NCBI GenBank assembly: GCA_019308705.1
Contig: JAFDHW010000122.1
Coordinates: 1 to 7,098, forward strand
Direction of reading: 5' to 3'
Length of the DNA: 7,098 nt
From: Deltaproteobacteria bacterium
GTDB lineage: Bacteria > Desulfobacterota > Desulfobacteria > Desulfobacterales > Desulfatibacillaceae
In this document: positions 1-6,251 of the stretch, piece by piece
Layout of the letters: every line of letters starts with the position of its first letter
How positions within the stretch are numbered: position 1 is the stretch's first letter
Made by a program: the position numbers and the translations under genes
The notes under the pieces: generated by a model
What the model was told of the DNA's origin: nothing
Databases searched by the model: none
What the model saw: only the letters and a program-made list of their open reading frames with translations

Positions 1-79
1 ATTTCCGCGCTGGCCGCGTTATCGGGGCTCGGCGTACCAAAGTACGCCTTCACCCCTCTAGCCTTGCCAGCACGGAAAT
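1..79. repeat. Nested imperfect palindrome, REP-like intergenic element
   Basis: The outer arms at 1-14 and 66-79 are inverted repeats of each other with 13 of 14 positions matching. A middle GGGG (24-27) faces CCCC (53-56). The centre is a perfect 7-base stem, GGCGTAC (31-37) and GTACGCC (42-48), around a CAAA loop. Transcribed in either direction it would fold into one long, interrupted hairpin. There is no coding potential and no T-run after it, so it does not look like an ordinary intrinsic terminator. The architecture resembles dispersed palindromic elements that I recall from Desulfobacterales intergenic regions, but that family link is from memory and unverified. The element begins exactly at the window edge, so its left boundary may be cut. 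Confidence 0.7.
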
Positions 80-86
80 CAGGCTT

Positions 87-153
87 CGTGAATAATCCGG
101 GATAAATATTTTATGCGGTGAAATTTTTCATGAATGATTCGGGTTATAAATTT
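87..153. repeat. Pair of degenerate direct repeats beside the palindrome
   Basis: Two copies of a ~25-base AT-rich unit lie at 87-110 and 129-153. Both read C-[GA]-TGAAT-[AG]-AT-[CT]-CGGG followed by a TA-rich tail, and they start 42 bases apart. The first copy begins a few bases after the palindrome ends, so it may be the flank of that element, with the second a diverged or older copy. A regulator-binding pair upstream of the radical SAM gene is the alternative. The similarity is visible by eye; its function is not. Confidence 0.4.
122..150 (+). promoter_or_regulatory. Possible promoter for the radical SAM gene
   Basis: A TATAAA box (145-150) matches the sigma-70 -10 consensus at five of six positions, in an AT-rich stretch about 95 bases upstream of the start codon at 246. 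The region where a -35 box would sit is an A/T run without a good TTGACA match, so the promoter would be weak or activator-dependent. The box also overlaps the second direct repeat. A perfect 10-base palindrome GATTCGAATC (169-178) lies just downstream and could be an operator, but this is speculative. Confidence 0.22.
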
Positions 154-245
154 CCGAAAGATGCATAAGATTCGAATCGGCTTTCCGTTGGCTCTCCAAA
201 GGCGTTTTTGCAAGGGGGTCACTCCTCCGGACGAGGTTTCTGGTA

Positions 246-1616
246 ATGAGCAGAGTGCTTCTGGTGAAGGCCTTCCCCACCTGGATGAAATCCTTTCTGG
301 TGAGTCCGCCCCTGGGCGTCATGTATTTGGCTTCCTATCTCAGGGAAAAGAAAGGCCACGAGGTGGCCCTGGTGGACCTGCGGTTAAAGGGGGGCATAAA
401 GGACCTTGAGAAGGCCCTGGATGCGTTTGCCCCCCGGGTGGTGGGGGTGAGCGCCAATGCGGTGGAGCGCGAATCCGCCCATTTTGTGGCGGGTTTGGCC
501 AAGGAAAAGAGGCCTGGGTGCAAGGTGGTGTTTGGAGGCGCCTATCCGTCCTGCGCCCCCGGGAACGTCCTGGGTGACCCCAAGGTGGATTTCGTGGTGC
601 AAGGGGAGGGGGAATGGACTTTCGCACGGCTTTTGGAAGCGCTGGAGAATGGCGGCGATCCCGGCCGGGTTCCGGGCGTTTCCCGGCTCGCGGGCAAGGA
701 CCTGGTCGTCAACCCTTCCCCTGGTTTTATCGAAGACATCGACCGGTTGCCCTTGCCTGCCTGGGACCTCGTGGACCTGCCGCGGTACTGGAGGCAGACC
801 AGGACAGCCTATCTCCGGCCCGAAAGGTACATGAACATTTTCACCTCCCGGGGTTGCCCTTACCGGTGCATCTTCTGCCACAAAATTTTCGGCAAAAAGA
901 CAAGATTTCGATCAGCAGAGCATGTGTTCAAGGAGATGGCTCACTATCGCAATGAATACGGAATCCGGGAAATTCAGATTGATGATGACATTTTCAATTC
1001 TGATATTTCCAGGCTTCACAAGATTTGCGACATGATAATTGATAATGGCCTGAAGATTAAAATAAGTCTACCCATTGGGCTTCGTATTGATCTATTAGAT
1101 AAGCTTACATTAATGAAGTTGAGAGATGCAGGCGTATATTTTATGTCCGTTGCTATAGAGACAGGAAATGAATTCATGCAAAATTATATAAAAAAGAATT
1201 TGGACTTGAAAAATGCCAAAAAAATCATAAGCTATGCGCGATCTATTGGTATCACGGTAAATGGATTTTTCATGTTGGGTTTTCCCAATGAGAGCATTAG
1301 TCAAATGAAAGATACAATAAATTTTGCATGTGAATCTGATTTAAATTTTGCCAGCTTTATGGCGGTTAGGGCATTTCCTGGAACAAAATTGTTCGAAATA
1401 ATGGAAAAAAATATAAATAATTATTATTACAATATACCTTACGAAGTTCCATGCAATAATCTCTCTGGAATTGATGATACAGAATTCAAGAAATTATTCA
1501 GCTATGCAAATATCCGTTTTTATGGAAAGGCATACAATAGGATTGTCCGGTCAGGTGCTTATAAACACATGGATTTTCCAGGAGGAATAAAGGCTTTTAT
1601 AGAGCGCGCCTTTTAA
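246..1616 (+). CDS. B12-binding-domain radical SAM enzyme (compositionally mosaic gene)
   Basis: A 456-residue cytosolic protein of the cobalamin-binding radical SAM superfamily, which uses S-adenosylmethionine and a 4Fe-4S cluster for radical chemistry, often methylation or ring rearrangement. The N-terminal third looks like a Rossmann-type B12-binding domain: PPLG near residues 21-24, GGAYPS at 97-102 and GEGE at 120-123. I see no DxHxxG base-off motif, which many members also lack. The radical SAM core follows, with the cluster motif C204-x3-C208-x2-C211, a DDD strand at 246-248 and GFFMLGFPNE at 340-349. Length is normal for the family and the frame is intact. The ATG at 246 is chosen because GAGGT (233-237) lies 8 bases upstream and the first beta-strand starts at once. 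Codons are GC-rich up to about residue 212 and AT-rich from there to the stop. Methyltransferase and other activities are both possible; the substrate is unknown. Confidence 0.93.
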   Translation: MSRVLLVKAFPTWMKSFLVSPPLGVMYLASYLREKKGHEVALVDLRLKGGIKDLEKALDAFAPRVVGVSANAVERESAHFVAGLAKEKRPGCKVVFGGAYPSCAPGNVLGDPKVDFVVQGEGEWTFARLLEALENGGDPGRVPGVSRLAGKDLVVNPSPGFIEDIDRLPLPAWDLVDLPRYWRQTRTAYLRPERYMNIFTSRGCPYRCIFCHKIFGKKTRFRSAEHVFKEMAHYRNEYGIREIQIDDDIFNSDISRLHKICDMIIDNGLKIKISLPIGLRIDLLDKLTLMKLRDAGVYFMSVAIETGNEFMQNYIKKNLDLKNAKKIISYARSIGITVNGFFMLGFPNESISQMKDTINFACESDLNFASFMAVRAFPGTKLFEIMEKNINNYYYNIPYEVPCNNLSGIDDTEFKKLFSYANIRFYGKAYNRIVRSGAYKHMDFPGGIKAFIERAF

Positions 1617-1620
1617 TCTT
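1589..1620 (+). terminator. Weak candidate terminator overlapping the radical SAM stop codon
   Basis: AAAGGC (1589-1594) can pair with GCCTTT (1608-1613), leaving a 13-base loop, followed by TTTTAATCTT. The stem is short and lies inside the last codons, and the T-run is broken. It may end transcription weakly before the GC-rich spacer; it may equally be chance. Confidence 0.2.
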
Positions 1621-1859
1621 TGAAGAAATGTGGAAGCTTCGTCCTTTTTGCCCGCTGGATCGCGAAAGAACCGTCGGCGGTGAATAGGGGCAACAGCCGG
1701 AACCGGGCCTGCCCCGGAATGGGAAAAGACCGTGCCCGCAAGCCCCGACAAGCCCTGCGACGCTCCGGGGCAATCCGCAGCGCTGTGGACAGGGGGACTT
1801 CTGTGGGGTAAAAAGAATACAATCAGGAAGCACGAAAAACATTCCCTCGTGACCACCGG
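1617..1859 (+). other. GC-rich leader with two hairpins upstream of the membrane-protein gene
   Basis: This 243-base spacer has no convincing gene. It can form a perfect 5-base stem CCGGG/CCCGG with a 5-base loop (1703-1717) and a perfect 6-base stem GCCCCG/CGGGGC with an 18-base loop (1742-1747 with 1766-1771). A TACAAT box (1818-1823) matches the sigma-70 -10 at five of six positions, but no -35 sits at the right distance, and it lies only 36 bases before the start codon. The GC content returns abruptly to the high value of the surroundings right after the AT-rich end of the radical SAM gene. Structured leader RNA is possible; I could not match a known riboswitch class. Confidence 0.35.
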
Positions 1860-2954
1860 GTGACGATGATCAAAAGGCTTTATTCCAGAATCATGGACCT
1901 GGAGCCGGGCACCGGCGGCGCCTGGTTCTGGGTCCAGTTTTTCGCGCCGTTTTTCCTGGTGGGTGTCTCCCTGTTCCGCAGCTACGTGGAAACCTCCTTT
2001 TTCGACATACCGCCCAAGTTCAGCTTCTACGTGGCGGCCCACCAGGTTCTGTGGTTCGTCTGTGTCATGATGACCATGGTCTTCATGATGCACCTGGCCT
2101 CGGGCATCCGGCCCCAGAGGCTTTTGTGGGTGTTCTACGGCATCGTTTCCGTGCTCGGAGCCCCCTTGTACGCTTGGGTCACCCATTCCCACATGGCCCT
2201 GGAATACCACATCGGCCCCCCCCTTTTGATTTTGCGGGACGTGCTGACCTTTTCCCTGCTCCAGCCCCACAATGTGCCCGTGGGCCTGGAAGGCCTCATC
2301 ATCACCGCAGGGGTCTGCGCGATTTCGTATTTCCTCACCCGCAGGTGGAAAAGAACCCTGGTCATGACGCTGTTGGCCATCGGCATCGTCAACCTGTACG
2401 CCACGTTGTGGTTCGTGCCCGAGGGGCACACCGAGGGATTCGTGCGGGTGGCCACCTCCCTCAGCATCCAGCCGTTCCTCACCCTGGTCTACGTGCTCGT
2501 CTTCAGCCTGCTGACGGTGCTGTACCTGATTCGGGCAGGAGCCATGAAGCGGGGCCGCGGGGCCTGGATGGTTTCCGCCGCCGCCGGCGCCGCCGCCTGG
2601 TGCGCGTTCGTGGCGCTGTCCCTTGCCAGGGGGTGGTACCACACGCCCTTTGACCTGGCGGCCCTGGGTTTGGCCGTGGGGTTCGCCGCCGCCCTGGGAA
2701 CACGCATGGCTTTGTGGCGTTGGGCGGCGCCCTCGCCCTGGCCCGTGGCCGTGCTTTCCGCCGTGTTGTTCGTTCAGTTCGCCGTTTCCGCGCCCATATG
2801 GATGGGGTTCGAAGAAAAATTGGGGCCCCGGCCGGTTCCGGGCCGGCTGGTGTTTGCGCCCAACACGCCCAAGCACGCGCTGATCCGGCCCCTGGAGTAT
2901 CCCCATCTGTTCGGGTTCGCCGGCCCGACAACCTCGGCAGGACAGGAAAAGTGA
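1860..2954 (+). CDS. Polytopic membrane protein of unknown function, coupled to a prenyltransferase
   Basis: I do not recognise the family. The 364-residue product has about nine hydrophobic segments, near residues 22-39, 56-80, 88-108, 143-160, 165-187, 203-226, 236-257, 265-287 and 292-314, so it is an inner-membrane protein. A loop after the third segment carries His109, His111 and His117, and WYHTP follows the eighth; such residues could bind metal or substrate, but this is inference. The last ~50 residues are polar and Pro-rich. The start is uncertain: GTG at 1860 or ATG at 1866, neither with a clear Shine-Dalgarno sequence. Its stop codon shares four bases (GTGA, 2951-2954) with the start of the UbiA-family gene, so the two are almost certainly co-translated and probably serve the same membrane process, such as delivery, modification or export of a prenylated lipid. 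Codon use is uniformly GC-rich. Confidence 0.85.
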   Translation: MTMIKRLYSRIMDLEPGTGGAWFWVQFFAPFFLVGVSLFRSYVETSFFDIPPKFSFYVAAHQVLWFVCVMMTMVFMMHLASGIRPQRLLWVFYGIVSVLGAPLYAWVTHSHMALEYHIGPPLLILRDVLTFSLLQPHNVPVGLEGLIITAGVCAISYFLTRRWKRTLVMTLLAIGIVNLYATLWFVPEGHTEGFVRVATSLSIQPFLTLVYVLVFSLLTVLYLIRAGAMKRGRGAWMVSAAAGAAAWCAFVALSLARGWYHTPFDLAALGLAVGFAAALGTRMALWRWAAPSPWPVAVLSAVLFVQFAVSAPIWMGFEEKLGPRPVPGRLVFAPNTPKHALIRPLEYPHLFGFAGPTTSAGQEK

Positions 2955-3856
2955 CGCCCTCAAAGCTCTTGGAAACCGTGCTGGCCTACCTGGGGTTGTT
3001 CCGGGCGGACGCGGCCGTTATCGCCTTTTTTTCCTTTCTGCTGGGCGCGGAACTGGCCGGCGGCGCGACCTGGGCTTCGCTGGCATCCGCCCTTTTGGTC
3101 ACGGGCTTTTCGGCAAACTTCTGCTACGTGTACAACGCCTGGACGGACAGGGAGAACGACCGCGTCAACAAGCCCGGACGGCCCATTCCCTCGGGGCGGG
3201 TGACACCTGCCCGGGCCAGAAACTATGCCTGGTTCCTGTTCGCCGGCTCCCTGGCCTACCCCTTCCTGGTCGCCGCCTCCTCCGAAGCCCTGGCCCTTTA
3301 CCTGGCCATTCCCCTTTTGGGGTGGGCCTATTCCTCCCCCTGGCCGCGTTTGAAAAACCATCCTCCTTTTTCCATCCTTATTGTCAGTATGGGCTTGACC
3401 ATTCCCATGGTTTTGGGTCATATTCACATTCGGGGCGCTGGGTCCAAAGGCTGGTTTTTCTTCCTGCTGTTCTGGTTCGCCTCCGTGGTGGTCCCCCTGA
3501 AGGACATGGGGGACGAGGCGGGGGACCTCAGCGTGGGAGAGTGCAATCTTTACCACCGGTTCGGGTCCAGGTTGGTGGTTTTTTCCCTGGCCGGCCTTTT
3601 TGCGGGCTTGGCGGCTTCTCCCTTCGTTCCCGCCCCCTGGATGCTCCGGGCGGGGGCGGGTTGCCTTTTTGGCGCCGGTCTTTGCCTGGTGGGCGCCTAT
3701 TATCTGGCGGGCGTTCCCCGGCGTCCGTACCGGGCCGCCATCTTGCTGGTGGATTTCCTCGCCGTTTCCGGGTGGGTGGCGGCCTTCGCGGTCAATCGCG
3801 GGCTTGTTCCGGCTCCGGCGCGGCTGTGGATCCAAAAGGGATTGGGCCTGGGATAA
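2951..3856 (+). CDS. UbiA-superfamily membrane prenyltransferase
   Basis: A 301-residue integral membrane enzyme that would transfer a prenyl group from a polyprenyl diphosphate to an acceptor. Both Mg-diphosphate-binding Asp motifs are intact: N62-x3-D66-x3-D70 followed by NKPGRPIPSG, and D185-x2-D188-x3-D192 in KDMGDEAGD. Between them, YSSPWPRLK (127-135) matches the YSxPPxRLK loop of the family. Seven to nine hydrophobic segments fit the usual fold, and the length is typical. The reading frame stays open upstream to 2714, but that extension is Arg-rich and is a shadow of the preceding gene; the GTG at 2951 gives a normal N-terminus, overlaps the previous stop by four bases, and has AGGA at 2944-2947. 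Acceptors in this superfamily include 4-hydroxybenzoate, naphthoate, homogentisate, heme and glycerol phosphates; sequence alone does not decide, and no quinone-pathway neighbours are present, so no gene symbol is given. Confidence 0.92.
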   Translation: MTPSKLLETVLAYLGLFRADAAVIAFFSFLLGAELAGGATWASLASALLVTGFSANFCYVYNAWTDRENDRVNKPGRPIPSGRVTPARARNYAWFLFAGSLAYPFLVAASSEALALYLAIPLLGWAYSSPWPRLKNHPPFSILIVSMGLTIPMVLGHIHIRGAGSKGWFFFLLFWFASVVVPLKDMGDEAGDLSVGECNLYHRFGSRLVVFSLAGLFAGLAASPFVPAPWMLRAGAGCLFGAGLCLVGAYYLAGVPRRPYRAAILLVDFLAVSGWVAAFAVNRGLVPAPARLWIQKGLGLG

Positions 3857-3900
3857 ATTTGCCGTGTCCGAGGAAAAATGCCCCTTATCCGGAAGCGTTC

Positions 3901-4000
3901 GGCGGGTTCCTTTGCCCGCCGCCGCGGCCGGGTTTTGGGCGGGCAATCGCCCGATCGCTACTATCGCCTGGCCTGACGGCCGTCCGGCCTTCCCGGGCCC
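3901..4000. repeat. Cluster of GC-rich hairpins in the spacer after the prenyltransferase gene
   Basis: Within the 250-base spacer 3857-4106 there is a perfect 6-base stem GGCGGG/CCCGCC with an 8-base loop (3901-3920), a 5-base stem CGGGC/GCCCG around AATC (3940-3953), and several overlapping GGCC inverted repeats around 3970-4000. None is followed by a T-run, so they do not make a classical intrinsic terminator. They could protect the 3' end of the upstream mRNA or bind a protein. No gene is visible in this spacer. Confidence 0.4.
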
Positions 4001-4025
4001 AACCGCCTTGATCCATGCGCCGTCC

Positions 4026-4042
4026 GGGGTATGGAATTTGCA
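4026..4042 (+). promoter_or_regulatory. Possible sigma-54-type promoter before the exported-protein pair
   Basis: GG (4028-4029), ten bases, then GC (4040-4041) gives the invariant GG-N10-GC spacing of sigma-54 promoters. The -12 element TTGCA (4038-4042) is a full match; the -24 element GGGTAT is weak. It lies 65 bases upstream of the start at 4107. If real, transcription would need an AAA+ enhancer-binding activator. A sigma-70 promoter overlapping the same AT-rich patch (for example the GATAGT near 4055) cannot be excluded. Confidence 0.3.
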
Positions 4043-4106
4043 TACTTATTGCAGGATAGTCATGGCCTTGGATTGAAAGGCCCCTGAGGGACGTCAAGAG
4101 GTTTCC

Positions 4107-5039
4107 ATGCCGGACAAGGACCAAACCCAATCCAGCCGCCTCTTGGAGGACAAGGGCAAAATCGCCTGGACCCTGGTGGCCCTGTTTTTGATCTGCATGC
4201 CCCTGGTGGCCGTGGGCCAGCTCATGGTGGCTTCCGACGACGAACTCCAGGAAGTCAGCGCCCAGTCCATTTTCCATTTCGACATCGAAGCCAGAAGCAT
4301 CTCCGTCAATGGTAACGCCGCCAACAACGTGTATCTCGACGCCGCGGTTCTGAAGTTCGACGCGGACCTCGTGTTCCAGGGCGTCCGGGTTTCCCGGGTG
4401 GCCCTGGGGTATTACAACGACGGCCACGCCTACGACGGCCACTTCAATCCCGATTGGGACATAATGCTGTCCGACGGGGGTGACGGGGTGGTTTTCGGCG
4501 GCCACGGGTATTTCATGAACTTGAACGGCGTGCGCGTGGAGTTGGCCTATGACAATCTCCGGTCCGCCAACCCCAACTTCCTGTTCCTCCGGTTCGGCAC
4601 CGACGACTGCAAGGGCATTTTCGACTTCACCCCGGACGGGACCACCGGCACCGGCGTCGGGAGCATCGAACGCATCAGCCTGGACGGCAGAATCTATGGC
4701 GTGGTCCCGGGCCTTTCTTCCCTGCCCATGGCGGTGAACACCCACCGGGCATGGCAGTTCGACCCCGTGAGTGCTCTCGTCACCACCATCACCCCCTACA
4801 CCAAGGACGTGTGGCACCAGGTTTACGGTTCCACGGGCCCGAACCAGGGGGACAGGAGCACAACCACGGATTTTTACTTCTCCCTGGCCACCAAGGTCTG
4901 GAACATGGCTGGAACCCAGGTGGTGAACGATATCCGGGCGGTCAATCCGGGAGCCACCGTCAACTCCCACATTCCCGGGGAGGGTTGGTGGATCCATTTC
5001 AACGACTCCATGGTCAACCTGAATGCAGAGATTTGGTGA
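4107..5039 (+). CDS. Predicted exported beta-rich protein, DUF6160-like N-terminal motif (first of pair)
   Basis: A 310-residue protein with a cytosolic N-terminus (to about K18), a hydrophobic stretch at 19-42 that is a signal peptide or anchor, then SDDELQEVSAQ (43-53). This acidic D-E-L-x-E-V-x-x-Q block right after the signal resembles the start of DUF6160/FilF-like secreted proteins, where it usually ends in GQ. There is no lipobox cysteine in the right place. The rest alternates polar and hydrophobic residues, is rich in Gly, Asn and Asp, and looks all-beta; two copies of an [LFM]-x-[LF]-[QN]-G-V-x-V strand motif lie at 88-95 and 137-144. The protein ends in Trp after an alternating strand, as outer-membrane proteins often do. 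AGAGG (4097-4101) precedes the ATG by five bases. The next gene follows after six bases and shares these motifs. Role unknown; a surface or envelope protein is likely. Confidence 0.85.
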   Translation: MPDKDQTQSSRLLEDKGKIAWTLVALFLICMPLVAVGQLMVASDDELQEVSAQSIFHFDIEARSISVNGNAANNVYLDAAVLKFDADLVFQGVRVSRVALGYYNDGHAYDGHFNPDWDIMLSDGGDGVVFGGHGYFMNLNGVRVELAYDNLRSANPNFLFLRFGTDDCKGIFDFTPDGTTGTGVGSIERISLDGRIYGVVPGLSSLPMAVNTHRAWQFDPVSALVTTITPYTKDVWHQVYGSTGPNQGDRSTTTDFYFSLATKVWNMAGTQVVNDIRAVNPGATVNSHIPGEGWWIHFNDSMVNLNAEIW

Positions 5040-5045
5040 CGCAAA

Positions 5046-6251
5046 GTGAAATCCCCGGCAAAGACCTCAAAAACCTTGCTCGCGGTATGGATGCTGGTCT
5101 TTGCCTTTTCGTGGACCGCGGGGCTTTCGGGGGGGGCGGACGCCTCCGCGTCCATGGACGTGCTGGGACAGGACGAACTGGCCCAGGTGCAGGCCAAGGT
5201 GGGCATCGCCGCCATCTTCGAGCTGGGCACCACCGACGGATTCATCCAGGTCAATACCACCAAGCGCCTCCGTTTGGACAACATCAATATCTACAGCCCC
5301 TCCGGCACAGGAACCCGGGCCCGCGTCGGCAACCCTACGGGCGTGAGGGGCGGGCCCGTGATGCTGGATTTCTTCACCCGAACCAACGATCCCGCCGCCA
5401 TCAGGTTGTACCTGCCGTACCAGAACAACGATGGATACCTGCTTTTGAACACCGGATTCATAGCCGGCGGTCCGGTCGGGTACAATAGCTGGTGGCAGTA
5501 CGACCCCGATCCAAGAAGGGAAACCGTGGTCAGGCTCTTGTTTCCCGACGGATACCAGGACCTTTTGCAAACCCCCAACCTGCGGGCCGATGTGTACTGG
5601 AACCATGTCAACCTGGGGCAGCTTACCCTCACCAACGTGCATCAACGGAATTCCGCCCTCTACTTGTATATCCCCCATGACAACGCCATGCGGCCCACCA
5701 TGCGCGTGGTCCCCACCGTGGCCGGCGACGGTTTCCCGGGAAACTACAAGTGTGAAATCGTAAACGGCACCCAGTGGACCTGGTGGCTCGACTCCGAGCT
5801 GGAGTTCGACATCGACGCCGTGACCCTTCGAAAGGGAACCGGCAACGGCCTCAGCTTTCAAGGCGTATACATCTCGCAGAGCCTCACGGGGACGTTTACC
5901 GATACCTACTACAACGATGGTAATAATCACATTTGGGTCAACACCTCGGACTGGACGAACCCGGGCCCCGGCTCCGGCTTTGCCCGCATCGGCCGCCCGG
6001 AAATGGGCTCCACCCTGGATGTTTTCACCGATGCTTCCGGCACCCACGTGATCAATGACTTCACCATACAAGGAACCATCGCGGTGGAAAACGTGCTGAT
6101 ACCAGGCACCGCGCTGGATTACGGCCCCCTGGTCCTCCAGGGCATCAACATCGATCCCGGCTCTGGAAACTGGACGGGAGGCATCATCAAACTGACCTGG
6201 GACGTGAACGCAGATTTCCGCGATACCAGCAACAACATGTCCACGTTTTAG
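5046..6251 (+). CDS. Predicted secreted beta-rich protein, relative of the preceding gene product
   Basis: A 401-residue exported protein. It has a clear signal peptide: basic n-region K2-K9, hydrophobic core 10-27, and a signal peptidase I site at A33-S34-A35. The mature protein opens with SMDVLGQDELAQVQAKVGI, the same D-E-L-x-x-V block as its upstream neighbour. A strand motif [L]-x-[LF]-x-[GN]-[IV]-x-[IV] or close variant recurs at 75-82, 193-200, 269-276 and 362-369, and YYNDG (288-292) and GTHVIND (332-338) have counterparts in the neighbour at 102-106 and 269-275. The chain is rich in Asn, Gly, Thr and aromatics, predicted all-beta, and ends in Phe. The GTG at 5046 is six bases after the previous stop with no good Shine-Dalgarno sequence, so it probably depends on translational coupling; starting here is required for a complete signal peptide. 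It may be surface-attached or in the outer membrane. No enzymatic motif is visible. Confidence 0.87.
   Translation: MKSPAKTSKTLLAVWMLVFAFSWTAGLSGGADASASMDVLGQDELAQVQAKVGIAAIFELGTTDGFIQVNTTKRLRLDNINIYSPSGTGTRARVGNPTGVRGGPVMLDFFTRTNDPAAIRLYLPYQNNDGYLLLNTGFIAGGPVGYNSWWQYDPDPRRETVVRLLFPDGYQDLLQTPNLRADVYWNHVNLGQLTLTNVHQRNSALYLYIPHDNAMRPTMRVVPTVAGDGFPGNYKCEIVNGTQWTWWLDSELEFDIDAVTLRKGTGNGLSFQGVYISQSLTGTFTDTYYNDGNNHIWVNTSDWTNPGPGSGFARIGRPEMGSTLDVFTDASGTHVINDFTIQGTIAVENVLIPGTALDYGPLVLQGINIDPGSGNWTGGIIKLTWDVNADFRDTSNNMSTF

Noticed and set aside
1681..1760. Cobalamin riboswitch
   Set aside because: A few short blocks are reminiscent of the B12-box region, but the invariant GGTG-x-AA-x-CC core and the 3' portion are missing.
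1613..1842. Small open frames on both strands in the spacer after the radical SAM gene
   Set aside because: They have no ribosome binding site, no motif, a TTG start on one strand, and overlap with hairpins.
2714..2950. N-terminal extension of the prenyltransferase to the ATG at 2714
   Set aside because: The added 79 residues are Arg-rich and overlap the C-terminal coding region of the upstream gene. The GTG at 2951 gives the normal family length and a typical 4-base overlap.
1551..2963. 470-codon open frame on the minus strand opposite the membrane-protein gene
   Set aside because: It is rich in Gly, His, Gln and Arg with no hydrophobic core or motif, lies opposite a coherent membrane-protein frame, and spans the intergenic spacer. 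It is the usual antisense shadow of GC-rich coding DNA.
2960..3946. Long minus-strand frame opposite the prenyltransferase gene
   Set aside because: It has low-complexity Gly/Gln/Pro/Arg composition, while the plus strand encodes both UbiA Asp motifs in frame.
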